Shown: one piece after another, positions 61,201 through 63,895 of the stretch
Layout: every line of letters starts with the position of its first letter
Position numbering within the stretch: the stretch's first letter is position 1
Source of the DNA: Bufo bufo
Taxonomy: Eukaryota; Chordata; Amphibia; Anura; Bufonidae
Length of the DNA: 64,000 nt
Direction of reading: 5' to 3'
Assembly (NCBI RefSeq): GCF_905171765.1
Contig: NC_053392.1
Location: 102,908,220-102,972,219 of the forward strand
The notes under the pieces: generated by a model
Told to the model about the DNA's origin: nothing
Database searches by the model: none
Seen by the model: the letters and a program-made list of their open reading frames with translations, nothing else
Program-made: the position numbers and the translations under genes

Positions 61201-63895
61201 ATCTGAACGAGGACATCGTTCTCCCCTCTTTGTGTCCTTCCCCTTCCCACCCACGGGAGAGGAAGCTTCATCGCCTGGACGTTGTCAGGGCGCTCAAGAT
61301 TTACCTGGAAGTAACCAGCTCTTTCAGGCATACTGACTCGCTCTTTGTGGTCCCGGAGGGGTCGCGCAGAGGGATGGCGGCATCCAAAGTTACTTTCGCC
61401 CGTTTTGTCAAGATGGCTTTTACTGAGGCTTATCTCGCCAAGGGCAAGGTTCCGCCCCTTGGTGTTACCGCTCACTCCACTAGAGCGGTCGGGGCTTCCT
61501 GGGCTCAGAGGAATCGGGCTTCTACGGAGCAGATTTGCAAGGCGGCCACTTGGTCCTCCTTGCACACCTTCACCAAGTTCTACAGGGTGCATACTCATGC
61601 GTCGGCTGACGCTGCTTTAGGCCGTCTGGTGTTGCAGGCGGCAGTTGATTGATGCCTCTGGTGTTGGTTGAGTTTGTTCTGGTCCCTCCCTTCTGGGACT
61701 GCTCTGGAACGTCCCATGGTTTCCTGTGTCCCCCAAGGAATATGGGCGAGAAAAGGAGACTTTTGTATTACTTACTTATCAGTAAAGTCTCTTTCTCGCT
61801 CTTCCTTGGGGGACACAGCACCCGCCCTTCATTTGGGTTACAGTTGTGGTTCCGGCTTGGTTGCCCCCGTTGGGGCTCGACAGTTCTTTTTCCGGTTGGT
61901 GGTTATCTTTCACTACTTGGACACGCAACTGGCAGTCTCTTCTCCAGGCTGAAGGGTATAGCTGATGGAGGAGGGGCTTACAGCTTTCACTTAGTGTCAC
62001 GCCTCCTAGGGAGCAGAGCTATACCCATGGTTTCCTGTGTCCCCCAAGGAAGAGCGAGAAAGAGACTTTACTGGTAAGTAATACAAAAGTCTCCTTTTTT
62101 CTGTTTAGTTATCCATATGAGGGCTTATTTTTTGTAGGACAAGTTGTACTTTCTATTGTCACCATATAATATGGCATACAATTTAGTGGGAAGCGGGAAA
62201 AGAAAAGCAATTCCTCCACAGTTTTACAGGTTTTGTTCCCATGGCGTTCCTTTTGCGGCAAAACTTGACCTGTGCCGTTCATTCTCTGGGTCAGTACGAT
62301 GACAACAATTCCACATGTGTATATTTTTTTTATGTCTAAATAGTGTAAAAATAAAACTTTGAACAAAAATTATTTTTTACACATATTCTGACCCCTATTT
62401 TTTTTATAGTTATATCTACTGAGCTGTGTGGGGTCTCATTTTTTGCGGGACGATCTGTAGTTTTTTTTTATACCATTTTGGAGTGTGCGTGACTTTTTGA
62501 TCACATTTGATTACGCGAATCGGCCATTTTGACCCATTTTTTCCGTTACACCATTCGTCGTATTTGAAAAATATTGTGTTTTTGGACGCGGTGATGCCTA
62601 TGATGTTTATATTTTTTGTTATTTATGTATTTTTTTTATTCTATGGAAAGAAGGGTGATTTAAACTTATATTTTTTAATTCTTTTTATATTTAAATTTTT
62701 TTTAAAACTTTTTTTATGGTTTTGTAGGTCGTGTTTGAGGCTACAGAACTCAGTTTTTTTTATTTTTTATTCTGTACCATTATGTTTATTATATATCCAT
62801 ATTGGTACAGAATTGCTCATTTCTTATGTTTGCCAAAATAACAATTGCAGCTTCAATACCCTGGGTCTCTTCAGAGAGATGCAGTGTATTAAAAAATTTA
62901 AAAAAATTGCTTCTAAGCCTTCTAACTTCCTAAAAAAATAAAATGACATTTGCAAAATGATGCAAACATAAAGTAGACATATGGGGAATGTAAACTAATA
63001 ACTATTTTGTGAAATATCGCTATCTGTCTTAAAAGCAAAGAAATTTTAATTTAGAAAATAGCGAATTCTTCCAAAATTTCAGCAAATTTGGGATTTTTTT
63101 TATGCATAAAGGTAAAACTTATCAACTCAAATTCGCCACTAACATGAAGTATGTTTTCTCGTGACACATCAATCTCAGGATGGCTGGACAAATAAAAGCG
63201 TTCCAAAGTTACAACCAGATAAACTGACATGTCAGATTTGAAAAATGTGGCTCCGGCATTTGGTCCAAACCGGCTGTCGCTTGAAGGGGTTTATAATCAA
63301 TAATAAGTAAATAGAGCTGGGCTGCAGTACCAAGCAAAGCCACTATACAGTGTAAGGCGCTGTGCTTGGTGTGCTGCAAGGAGGCCACAGTGCTCACCGG
63401 AGTGCTGTGGCCTCTACAAACAGATGATCGGCATTGGTGCAGGGGATCGGACCTCCACTGACAGGTCATCCTGAGGATAGGTCATTAATATTGTACTTCC
63501 GAAAACCCCACTAACAAAATGCATTTCACAAAAATACTGCTTTGGATTTTGCCAGAGTCTGGTTTATGGTTGATTGATGTAGGACCTGATGTGATGCTGA
63601 AGTAGAAATACAGTTCAGCTCCATTATTCTGGGTTTCTACATGAATCTAGTTGGAGAGTGTATGATTCCCAGAGAAGTAGTGTCCACTGAAGGGAATATT
63701 GTTACACAGTTACTACGCTTGTACTGGACGCTTTTTGTAACTTCTTCTTCTTTATACCATTTCTGATTATTATTTTCGACATTGTTTTGTTTCTTTTATG
63801 CAGTACTTTAAGGGTACCTTGGGGCTACAGCCTGGAGACTCCGGTCTATTCATTAATGGACTGCACATTGACCTAGACAGTCAGGATATCTTCAG
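25173..63895 (+). CDS. UGGT1: UGGT1 5' part: UDP-glucose:glycoprotein glucosyltransferase 1 (11 coding exons, partial)
   Basis: The ER-lumen enzyme adds glucose to N-glycans of misfolded glycoproteins so that calnexin/calreticulin rebind them. Eleven exons (25,173-25,297; 27,376-27,449; 29,061-29,191; 31,461-31,573; 37,763-37,937; 42,053-42,149; 43,048-43,120; 49,155-49,255; 49,385-49,484; 49,968-50,028; 63,804-63,895) join in phase to 1,138 coding bases without a stop. Residues 1-19 are a signal peptide ending VSA. The remainder covers the first thioredoxin-like domain and the start of the next, out of about 1,500 residues in the family. Stretches such as [28 protein letters not shown] and [13 protein letters not shown] resemble vertebrate UGGT1 more closely than UGGT2. 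The C-terminal GT24 domain lies beyond the right edge. Confidence 0.95.
25428..25690. repeat. Palindromic MITE (GGCCTCTTTCACACGAGCG)
   Basis: Begins AGGCCTCTTTCACACGAGCG and ends CGCTCGTGTGAAAGAGGCCT. GATGCCGTGCGGGTAATCCG and its inverse, and GACAGCAGAGACACGGAGCA with a diverged inverse, complete a nearly full-length palindrome of 263 bp. In UGGT1 intron 2. Terminal motif shared with 32,335-33,016. Confidence 0.88.
26420..26648. repeat. MITE fragment (AAAGTACCCTAA end)
   Basis: Carries CCATTCAGAATGCATTAGG, CCGGTATTGAGCCCCTGTGA, CGGAACTCAATACCGGAAAA and a tail GAGTGAAAGTACCCTAA. It is the uninterrupted counterpart of the MITE broken by DIRS-B. An internal TTTGTCCGGAGAAAATACCG / ...TATTTTCTCCGGACAAA hairpin is near 26,440-26,485. 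Confidence 0.8.
26676..26970. repeat. MITE (AGGGTCCATTCACACGT family), second copy
   Basis: Opens TAGGGTCCATTCACACGTCTG and closes GGGACGTGTGAATGGATCCTAA. CGGATCCGCAAT, GGACAAGAATAGGACATG and GCGGACAGCACA are shared with 20,931-21,258. Confidence 0.85.
27376..27449 (+). CDS. UGGT1: UGGT1 exon 3
   Basis: Acceptor TTTTCTTTTGTAG, donor CAAG|GTAGCA. It encodes [20 protein letters not shown] and a few residues more, the conserved opening of the first thioredoxin-like domain. Seventy-four bases; it leaves one base for the next exon. Confidence 0.93.
27741..28497. repeat. 750-bp foldback element
   Basis: Arms of about 350-380 bp pair across a centre near 28,130. AAAGTGTTCTCTGGGAATTA opens it and TTAATTCCCGGAGAACCCCTT closes it. 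TAATATTTAAGTATTTTCA, CAAACCTGTCCTAATCACAC, GCCTCAGCCTCCTCTCTGCTC and CATGAGGAGACATGAAG all have inverse partners. Non-coding. Copy B of the TTGTCCGGGTTCAG MITE abuts the right end. Confidence 0.9.
28498..28860. repeat. Palindromic MITE, copy B
   Basis: TTAAAGGGGTTGTCCGGGTTCAG at the left and TCAGCTCTGAACCCGGACAA at the right, with the TTTGCCCTGCGC, CGGTGAC and AGCGCT blocks in the same order as copy A. The right half lacks the segment between ACACACTGCC and the terminal GGGTGA..TATG, a deletion of about 150 bp relative to copy A. Confidence 0.88.
29061..29191 (+). CDS. UGGT1: UGGT1 exon 4
   Basis: Acceptor ATTTATCGTTAG, donor CAGCAG|GTTAGT. It encodes an [17 protein letters not shown] segment and the conserved [19 protein letters not shown] motif of UGGT. 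It ends in phase 0. The polypyrimidine tract is weak, but the phase and homology fit. Confidence 0.92.
29708..30721 (+). pseudogene. Tc1-type transposase pseudogene (third family)
   Basis: Start ATG at 29,708 ([20 protein letters not shown]) with an HTH-like region, then [20 protein letters not shown]. The frame shifts near 29,870, where [20 protein letters not shown] resumes. The first catalytic Asp is in [15 protein letters not shown] and [15 protein letters not shown] follows. A second shift near 30,375 precedes [13 protein letters not shown] (second Asp) and [12 protein letters not shown] (Glu). The protein ends ARGGHTHY with a stop at 30,719-30,721. About 340 residues if joined, the usual Tc1 size. 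All catalytic residues survive, so only the frameshifts kill it. Confidence 0.93.
30744..31096. repeat. TTAA-flanked palindromic MITE nested in Tc1
   Basis: TTAA at 30,740-30,743 and 31,097-31,100. Ends AAGAGGACCTTTCACCTGAA and its inverse TTCAGGTGAAAGGTCCTCTT, interior partly palindromic (CTCTTCTCCCTGGC / GCCAGGGAGAAG). TTAA duplication points to piggyBac-type mobilisation. Confidence 0.88.
31461..31573 (+). CDS. UGGT1: UGGT1 exon 5
   Basis: Acceptor TTTGATTTCAG, donor GAAAG|GTATGA. It encodes [20 protein letters not shown] and [17 protein letters not shown], including the two conserved Cys of the first thioredoxin-like domain (positions after PPAG and KT). It ends two bases into an Arg codon. 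Confidence 0.93.
31621..31848. repeat. Small repeat bounded by TTAA
   Basis: Starts TTAAAGGGGTTTGTC and ends GGACAACCCCTTTTAA. It carries TGGCTTATCCTGAGAATAGGCCATCAAT, a phrase also seen near 63,470-63,500 and, more decayed, near 55,940-56,040. The right TTAA is shared with the large foldback that follows. Confidence 0.7.
32281..33040 (+). repeat. tRNA-like segment in the left foldback arm, split by a MITE
   Basis: GGTAATGCTATAGCTTAATGG (A-box-like) begins at 32,281 and the B-box-like GTTCAAGTGCC resumes at 33,020 after the MITE 32,335-33,016. This is the inverse partner of 34,748-34,820 and about equally decayed. Confidence 0.55.
32335..33016. repeat. MITE inserted within the left tRNA-like segment
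   Basis: Opens GGCCTCTTTTTCACATGGGC and closes CGCCTGTGTGAAAGAGGCC, flanked by TAG/TAA-like trinucleotides. CGATTTTCACGCA and TGCGTGAAAA words recur inside. It splits CCTAG|GTTCAAGTGCC, the B-box context of the left tRNA-like sequence. Terminal motif shared with 25,428-25,690. Confidence 0.82.
33048..33490. repeat. MITE (GGCTACTTTCACACTCGCG)
   Basis: Opens TTAGGCTACTTTCACACTCG and closes CAGTGTGAAAGTAGCCTAA. The interior is rich in CGGATCCGTTT / GACGGATC words. It is the most complete member of the GGCTACTTTCACAC family in the window. Minus and plus ORFs inside are not genes. Confidence 0.88.
33491..33639. repeat. AT-rich microsatellite-like tract
   Basis: Runs of AATAATA / TAATAATAG and T-tracts; no other structure. 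Confidence 0.6.
33640..34330. repeat. Repeat with ATCGAGTATTCGATCGAT ends and internal minisatellite
   Basis: The left end carries GAAATCGAGTATTCGATCGA and the right end TTGAATTACTCGATTTAG, an imperfect inverse. Within it, 33,838-33,985 is a tandem array of about six copies of a unit of about 26 bp (CAGTGCCATCAGCTCTCCCC plus CACCC). Non-coding; likely a hAT-like non-autonomous element, by the general style only. Confidence 0.6.
34390..34680. repeat. MITE with CATTTATTAAG-type ends
   Basis: Opens GGCACATTTATTAAGACC and closes ACTTAATAAATGACC, an inverse pair, with a GCCGGTCTTAATAAACCCC internal segment. Inside the loop of the large foldback. Confidence 0.65.
34748..34820 (-). repeat. tRNA-like segment in the right foldback arm
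   Basis: Minus strand, 73 nt: an A-box-like TATAGATTAATGGTAAAC and a B-box-like GGTTTGATTCTTG at normal spacing, with ends GGTAATGC and GAGAGAC. The aminoacyl stem does not pair well and an AT-rich anticodon arm is unclear, so a functional tRNA gene is unlikely. It resembles the head of a tRNA-derived SINE or a tRNA pseudogene captured by the foldback. Confidence 0.55.
35231..36052. other. UGGT1 intron 5, no element recognised
   Basis: AT-rich single-copy-looking sequence. No exon, ORF or inverted repeat that I can support. Confidence 0.4.
36057..36573. repeat. TTAA-flanked 517-bp palindromic MITE
   Basis: TTAA at 36,053-36,056 and 36,574-36,577. The left arm opens AGAGGACCTTTCATCCAGTTTAG and continues TAGGGCGGCCCCCACTGATG, CCATGGCACTTTT; the right arm inverts both. 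Central GGTTCTCTTCTCC..GCTTCC/ CCAGGGAGAAGAGAACC pairs. The AGAGGACCTTTCA start is shared with 30,744-31,096. Confidence 0.88.
36578..37762. repeat. Intronic MITE remnant and unassigned sequence
   Basis: 36,800-37,115 opens AAGACTACTTTCACACTTGC and carries CCGGTATTGAGATC / GATCTCAATACCGG plus ACGGATCC words, a truncated member of the TACTTTCACAC family. Near 37,355-37,690 a GGTCTGACTCTCAGCACCCCC phrase suggests another decayed repeat. Nothing else is recognised. Confidence 0.55.
37763..37937 (+). CDS. UGGT1: UGGT1 exon 6
   Basis: Acceptor GTTTGGACAG, donor GTGGCG|GTAAGG. It encodes [34 protein letters not shown] and [10 protein letters not shown], a highly conserved thioredoxin-like core. 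It ends in phase 0. The preceding intron (6.2 kb) is filled by the large foldback and its nested MITEs. Confidence 0.94.
37986..38374. repeat. TTAA-flanked palindromic MITE
   Basis: TTAA at 37,982-37,985 and 38,375-38,378. TGAGGACCTGTCCCC opens; GGTGATAGGTCCTCT closes. GAGCAGGAGAAGCCGAGCAG / CTGCTCAGCTTCTCCTGCTC and GACAGCTATCGGTACAGG / CCTGGACCGATAGCTGC pair across the centre. Same end style (AGGACCT, TTAA) as the two MITEs above, with a different interior. Confidence 0.88.
38410..38672. repeat. MITE-like repeat with A- and T-runs
   Basis: GGTGAGTTCACATCATGTTTT at the left and AACGTGATCTGAACCCAGCC at the right are imperfect inverses. The interior has two long homopolymer runs (38,461-38,470 and 38,520-38,552). 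Confidence 0.65.
38785..38942. repeat. hAT-style hairpin MITE (CAGGGGTAGGCAAC)
   Basis: Starts CAGGGGTAGGCAACATCCGG and ends CCGAAGGTTTCTGACCCCTG. GTTGTGAAACTACAACTCCC and GAATTGTAGTTTCACCACAG pair. CAGGGGT..-type termini are typical of hAT elements. The 8-bp flanks match at only five positions, so the copy is old. Confidence 0.78.
38943..39734. other. UGGT1 intron 6, unassigned
   Basis: No exon or family resemblance. A 39,285-39,542 minus ORF ([18 protein letters not shown]) has no recognised domain and no splice or start context; treated as chance. Confidence 0.3.
39735..40612. repeat. Possible non-autonomous element with TGTCA-type ends
   Basis: GC-richer than its flanks, with CTGTCACGGTGGGG at the left and CCGTGTCACGG..GGCCCTGACAG at the right. 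The terminal match (TGTCA, CCGTGACA) is weak. Contains a CCCCCATGCAAACGGGAAGCATGGGGG hairpin near 40,106-40,142. No ORF. Family unknown. Confidence 0.35.
40613..41389. other. UGGT1 intron 6, unassigned
   Basis: A CGTTCCCTATAATCGAAC... GATTATCATTCATCGACA stretch near 40,650-40,900 resembles a decayed repeat. No gene. Confidence 0.3.
41390..41612. repeat. GC-rich palindrome, 223 bp
   Basis: CTAGTTCATGTGTGCCCCCG at the left and CGGGGGCACACGTGAACTAG at the right. GGCAGCCGGACTAAAAGTAC and its exact inverse meet at a central TGCATG. Almost the whole length pairs. No target duplication found; MITE-like. Confidence 0.9.
41613..42052. other. UGGT1 intron 6, distal part
   Basis: A MITE tail (TAATGTGAAAGTACCCTTA, 41,675-41,693) and a TCATAAATTAGGCG hairpin near 41,765-41,805. 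The rest is unassigned up to the acceptor at 42,052. Confidence 0.4.
42053..42149 (+). CDS. UGGT1: UGGT1 exon 7
   Basis: Acceptor TTTGTTTCCCTAG, donor AAAG|GTAACC. It encodes [20 protein letters not shown] and [12 protein letters not shown]. The motif [14 protein letters not shown] is nearly invariant in vertebrate UGGTs. It leaves one base. Confidence 0.95.
42645..42815. repeat. Hairpin repeat in UGGT1 intron 7
   Basis: AAAGTCTTTATTTCTTCATA/TCAAAATATTAAAAAACA and its inverse (TTTTTTAATATTTTGATATG, AAGAAATAGACTTT) face each other around TCGAAACGCGTC. CCCTCCTTTTA / ...CAAAGGAGGG also pair. Non-coding. Confidence 0.78.
43048..43120 (+). CDS. UGGT1: UGGT1 exon 8
   Basis: Acceptor TGTATTCCAG, donor CTCAG|GTAGAC. 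It encodes [20 protein letters not shown] and GKLR, with a potential N-glycosylation sequon (NAT). It ends two bases into an Arg codon. Confidence 0.93.
43121..43879. other. UGGT1 intron 8, proximal part
   Basis: A CTCCTTTCACATCACCGTTTC element-like segment with a CGTTCTCCGGCTCCG / GAGGAGCAGGAGAACGG hairpin (about 43,379-43,560) resembles the TTTCACAC MITEs. The remainder is unassigned. Confidence 0.4.
43880..44027. repeat. MITE, left part, interrupted by DIRS-C
   Basis: AAAGGCTAGGTACACCTTTG followed by a T-run and GCATTTTGAGCTAAAAATAATG. The inverse (GCATATCATAA..TTGTCTCC, GGTGTACATAGCTTTTA) occurs after DIRS-C, at 49,055-49,115, showing that DIRS-C sits inside a hairpin element. Confidence 0.75.
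44870..46100 (+). repeat. Minisatellite inside DIRS-C, ~60-bp unit
   Basis: About 20 copies of a unit on the pattern CCTGTAGCATTACCCTCCTT / CCATAGGCGGAGTATTTGCA / CTACCACTGGATACTGTA. Copies diverge and grade into barely recognisable ones up to about 47,200 (CGCAGGGCGAGTAGTTGCAC). Open frames over this region are artefacts. Confidence 0.93.
48397..48498 (+). repeat. DIRS-C internal complementary region
   Basis: CCATGGTCTTCTATGTCCCC / CAATGATACGAGCGAGAAAA matches the left terminus inverted. CTTTTCTTGCCGAGTTCATT / GGCGGACACAG matches the inverse of the right terminus. Between them CTTACCTGTAAAATCC inverts the right terminal extension. Confidence 0.82.
48809..49115. repeat. MITE right part after DIRS-C
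   Basis: Completes the hairpin begun at 43,880 (AAAAATTGTCTCCGAAGGTGT / ACATAGCTTTTAAA at the end). Includes TTATCTTACTGATAAGAGTGTGG. Ends close to exon 9. Confidence 0.65.
49155..49255 (+). CDS. UGGT1: UGGT1 exon 9
   Basis: Acceptor TTTGCCTCGCAG, donor CAAG|GTACAT. It encodes [20 protein letters not shown] and [13 protein letters not shown], which matches UGGT1 rather than UGGT2 in this segment. The preceding intron holds the non-autonomous DIRS-C element. Confidence 0.94.
49385..49484 (+). CDS. UGGT1: UGGT1 exon 10
   Basis: Acceptor TTAATGCTTTTAAG, donor CCAG|GTAATG. It encodes [20 protein letters not shown] and [13 protein letters not shown]. The intron before it is only 129 bp, so exons 9 and 10 are close together. 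Confidence 0.94.
49968..50028 (+). CDS. UGGT1: UGGT1 exon 11
   Basis: Acceptor CGTAAATAG, donor AAAAG|GTCAGT. It encodes [20 protein letters not shown] in phase with both neighbours. The sequence matches the ITKTAVSSELRTEVEENQK-like segment of relatives less closely than other exons do. The following intron is 13.8 kb because of L1 and DIRS-A. Confidence 0.9.
50333..54100 (-). CDS. LINE ORF2 protein: endonuclease and reverse transcriptase, intact
   Basis: 1,255 residues without a break. The N-terminal apurinic-type endonuclease is recognisable by [28 protein letters not shown], a GDFNNVLDS context, SRIDLGL and LSDHSLF, covering all blocks of the family to about residue 235. Central [83 protein letters not shown] and the catalytic YADDTLLFL near residue 700. 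C-terminal knuckle [18 protein letters not shown] (CCHC type). It nicks target DNA and primes cDNA synthesis from the 3' tail. Confidence 0.97.
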   Translation of the reverse strand: MGPVTRILSWNVRGMADATKRHGLFRYLSRYQPAIICLQETHMTKQSIHVMQKPWLGYSVHSVFSSHSRGVSILVHKNIIFECLRECVDEEGRFIGMHCVVQGMRMVLATIYIPPPFSSVPLRRLIEFMAEFSELPMLIVGDFNNVLDSSLDRCQITPSGSNTGETSFARILREVGLMDVWRETHPLDRKYSCCSSTCGSLSRIDLGLVNAHMFPFVQNSEYLSRTLSDHSLFSIALDISVTARPGVRYWRLNAFWLKLMGDPSDMLQSLREYFCINEGTASPLVVWEAMKAFLRGSFIKTVSRIKSKSRELDRQKHDNMKLAEEAFVLNPSSITSNTLKTRQEELRCHLLEVAGRKRLFYKQQFFTEGESVGHMLSVIAKAQQGSQCISGLLDAGGVLRRDTDSILNILNNFYSSLYASKVTCSDEEIDAFLATLDLPKLSREDSVRLEEPIELEELRAALAAMANDKAPGLDGLPAEVYKSFAEVLLPELLKVFNYSRERGELPPSMQEAVIVVIPKPDKDHSLPDSYRPISLLSTDVKLLAKVLAMRLSKVILSVIHSDQTGFMPQKSTSINIRRVFASIQLPADNVGDRAILSLDAARAFDSIEWRFLWRVMKYMGFGDEYISWVRVLYSKPKACVRANGGVSPKFSLDRGTRQGCPLSPLLFAVAIEPLAAAIRKSTDIKGFQYGTVNNKVAMYADDTLLFLGDTGPSLEAAMKIIDCFRDLSGLTINWSKSAIMLLDGQVQSQTVRDRSIPCVATFKYLGIHISPRIRDFGRLNFDPLVIKFRNKTKAWCKLYLSVAGRANLIKMVLMPQLLYVLHNSPVWLSKSKFVPINAIFRELIWRKGQPRIKLETLQYPKTEGGLAVPNPWVYFLAAQCQHFKGWMELESSEMSCQLLKHCLTSNDLMLILETRGTGKSGPMGDLGHLMQSVWNKVKLLRGVLGNTEYTPLWDNPVLPEFLSLSEFGAWKRKGILRVSHLLEERKFMSFTRFQEKYELPRTHFYKYLQVRHAYNATFKGTTEVAGRDAALHQILSRGARRGMISCIYKLLLDKFLMSHPLVAKSKWEKDVGKLTDDQWSDILEAIPLSSLSEGRKLSQLFIVHRVYKTPVFLFRIGFRPTDECPRCSVVSADLLHMMWTCERLGRYWELVRQTIQDVYKVRVPSDPKVCVLGYVSELATGQVHKLAIGRMLYVARKLIALHWIQTAPPILGEFLNAVDTMLSYERMVYQKRGCPAKFGKLWDLWLSFRRLNGNV
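54614..55684 (-). CDS. LINE ORF1 protein: L1-type RNA-binding chaperone, intact
   Basis: 356 residues. An acidic, low-complexity N-terminus (to about 100) precedes a heptad-rich coiled coil (about 105-190, from [20 protein letters not shown] through [10 protein letters not shown]). An RRM-like region starts [16 protein letters not shown], and a C-terminal domain contains [20 protein letters not shown] and [17 protein letters not shown]. This is the transposase_22-style organisation of L1 ORF1p, which trimerises and coats element RNA. No stop or frameshift. The start MPAKRGKTP is the first in-frame Met after the 5' leader. Confidence 0.95.
   Translation of the reverse strand: MPAKRGKTPSRQDREARSQDGAEEEEWPDLRAAVSQGAAARLERFAHKSHQSPSHVWGEEEGTLAQVEEEVREQDGPCNDDQHSPVQYEGGASSSLQVINAPEPTLKDVMAAIASCNVTLQNMNINIGSLKADISIIRHDLHKVAERTSEVERRVSDLEDGAITLQRESRAASKDIAALYAKTDDLENRSRRNNVRLVGIPEKSEGPEATDFIEKWLAEKFRDKGLSALYAVERAHRVPTRPLPPGRPPRPILAKILHYRDRDTILRAARSHPDLKINGVQVSLFPDYSSDVQKKRARFVEIKRRLRDLQVQYSMMFPARLRVVAFGSAVFFEDSDSAVKWLDQNERRLRIPSTDT
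55858..56129. other. UGGT1 intron 11 between L1 and the DIRS-A host repeat
   Basis: Contains a decayed copy of the GATGGCATATCCTACCAC phrase found in repeats at 31,780 and 63,470. Otherwise unassigned. Confidence 0.4.
56130..56237 (+). repeat. Dispersed repeat, left part, interrupted by DIRS-A
   Basis: CTTGTTTAACCCTTAGGATA..., then AGCCATAACTTTTTTATTT, stops at the DIRS-A terminus and resumes at 62,097 (CTGTTTAGTTATCC..). The join gives a continuous repeat of the 19,005-19,345 family. Confidence 0.65.
56238..56375 (+). repeat. DIRS-A left inverted terminal repeat
   Basis: CTCGCCCATATTCCTTGGGG opens it. GGTATAGCTCTGCTC, CTAGGAGGCGTGACACTAAG, TGAAAGCTGTAAGCCCCTCC and GCCTGGAGAAGAGACTGCC all recur inverted at 61,927-62,058. 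Only the outermost bases differ (CGCCCATATTCC versus CGCTCTTCC), exactly the difference mirrored in the internal complementary region. Confidence 0.95.
57291..58748 (+). CDS. DIRS-A gag-like protein
   Basis: 485 residues from [15 protein letters not shown] (ATG at 57,291; an upstream in-frame ATG at 57,270 adds seven residues). A C-x2-C-x12-C-x2-C zinc-binding-like motif (CTAC..CTAC) lies near residues 15-35. Then comes a Ser/Pro-rich low-complexity stretch (about 50-170), a conserved block [20 protein letters not shown] and [20 protein letters not shown], and a basic Arg-rich C-terminus ([18 protein letters not shown]). This matches the nucleic-acid-binding first ORF of DIRS elements. The stop at 58,746-58,748 overlaps the RT frame by about 230 bp. 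Confidence 0.88.
   Translation: MSDPSAAAKPWYHACTACREPFPRGQSDPHCTACRAPPQPQSPAVSLPASSDPPDWARSLSQAVESLTHVVGRLIDRPPTPQDASLTVAPSGSTASAAAAGSLSLSDPSRARHSQKRIRVERASSSEASLSPPRVRTQTGLSSPKDSLSEGELAVSDLEMDSALPSKLASAMGQLISDIRDTFKVQDDPPSSDAASVSFIRPRQASKVFPIHSDFSSVVSKAWARPDARFVNPKKLDICYPFPADVVATWSSPPKVDPPVARLSKNTAIPVPDGSSLQSAEDRRMETLSKGIFAASGSALRPVFASAWAGKAISAWGAQLEQELDSDVPIQDLRSLAQLIIRAGNFVCEASLDAGALIARSSALAVSVRRELWLKVWKADAASKRSLAGLPFAGSRLFGVRLDELISEATGGKSTHLPQPQARGAPRGRPGASRFRSSRRASGAPTTAAASAPPQDKRRKPFFRAQPSWRKPQAARTPAAKQSSA
58522..60639 (+). CDS. DIRS-A reverse transcriptase / RNase H / methyltransferase-like protein
   Basis: Open for 705 codons in the +1 frame relative to gag. The true start is uncertain, as the first 100 residues overlap gag and are Pro-rich. 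[57 protein letters not shown] and the catalytic [10 protein letters not shown]. RNase [45 protein letters not shown] and [12 protein letters not shown], with the DEDD acidic residues present. A C-terminal methyltransferase-like domain ([38 protein letters not shown]) as in many DIRS. Copies RNA to DNA. Overlaps the recombinase frame. Confidence 0.95.
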   Translation: MVKAPIFLNPKPGAPPADALVRLVFGPPAGPLGLPPQLPLRLLPRISVGSRFFGRSPPGASRRLPAHPQQSSPLPEGAPPPTRVGGRLLLFRDVWMAHVSDAWALEIVSSGYKIEFASFPPDRFFRSRPPRDPKSAAAFSAAVQALLDRGVITPVPLEERFQGFYSNLFVVPKKGGSVRPILDLKKLNRFLLLRRFRMESLRSAVASLEQGDFMSSIDIQDAYLHVPVARCHHRFLRFAVGDLHFQFVALPFGLATAPRVFTKVLAPVLALLRSRGVFLLPYLDDILIKAPSLSQAVASVDLTLETLARFGWVINFPKSSLPPSRQLVFLGMLLDTGAAEVRLPSEKRLVLRGAVRGLLLHRRPSFRFCMRVLGQMVACFEAIPFAQFHSRPLQRAILSSWDKSPESLDHPFHLSPPVRSSLRWWLQSPLLGRSFLPLNWLVVTTDASLLGWGGVFPPRSVQAIWSPSESKLSINVLELRAALLSLRHWTHLLKGHPVRVQSDNATAVAYINHQGGTRSAAAMREVTSILRWAEAHVPALSAIFIPGVDNWAADFLSRTTVDPGEWSLHPEVFEAICLRWGIPDVDLMASKFNHKVPAYLSRARDPGACGADALVLPWRGFARPYIFPPIPLLPKVLRKIVAEGVSVILVAPDWPRRSWYADLMLLLADAPWPLPAREDLLSQGPIFHPRLGSLRLTAWLLRPPS
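60550..61652 (+). CDS. DIRS-A tyrosine recombinase
   Basis: The frame is open from 59,211, but homology begins near 60,600 ([20 protein letters not shown]). A SAM-like N-terminal core follows ([53 protein letters not shown]), then the catalytic domain: first Arg in [27 protein letters not shown] (HxxR) and [11 protein letters not shown] with the nucleophile Tyr. The RHRY set is complete. The protein integrates the circular DIRS intermediate without making a target duplication. The start codon is not evident: translation may depend on frameshifting or reinitiation from the RT frame. Confidence 0.93.
61713..61819 (+). repeat. DIRS-A internal complementary region
   Basis: GGTTTCCTGTGTCCCCCAAG / GAATATGGGCGAGAAAAGG is the inverse of the left terminus, and CTCGCTCTTCCTTGGGGGAC is the inverse of the right terminus. 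Between them GTATTACTTACTTATCAGTA is the inverse of the right extension. So the two ends are pre-joined here as a circle-junction template, the diagnostic DIRS-1-type structure. Confidence 0.93.
61927..62096 (+). repeat. DIRS-A right inverted terminal repeat and extension
   Basis: Inverse of 56,238-56,375 with near-perfect identity, then AGAGACTTTACTGGTAAGTA and a tail ending CAAAAGTCTCC at the boundary. The extension has no counterpart at the left end but is complementary to the centre of the internal complementary region. It contains a consensus splice donor CTG|GTAAGTA at 62,071-62,080. Confidence 0.92.
62097..63290 (+). repeat. Large dispersed repeat, right part, after DIRS-A
   Basis: Continues the repeat of 56,130-56,237: TTAGTTATCCATATGAGGGC, TTGTAGGACAAGTTGTAC, CACCATATAATATGGCATAC, then ...GGTCAGTACGATGACAACAA. 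It matches the inverse of 19,005-19,345 in word order. The last 350 bp (ATGCAAACATAAAGTAGACA..., ACATGTCAGATTTGAAAAAT) matches 8,262-8,640. T-rich and non-coding; the 62,507-62,941 ORF is Phe-rich by composition. Confidence 0.78.
63291..63520. repeat. Small interspersed repeat
   Basis: Contains CATCCTGAGGATAGGTCATT and ATATTGTACTTCCGAAAACCCC; shares the GATAGGCCATCAATAT phrase of 31,621-31,848. The interior has GCCACAGTGCTCACCGGAGT / ACTCCGGTGAGCACTG-type symmetry near 63,390. Non-coding. Confidence 0.55.
63804..63895 (+). CDS. UGGT1: UGGT1 exon 12
   Basis: Acceptor TTCTTTTATGCAG, donor TTCAG|GTAATG. It encodes [20 protein letters not shown] and [10 protein letters not shown], a strongly conserved UGGT1 segment. 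It ends two bases into a codon; the gene continues past the window. Confidence 0.95.
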
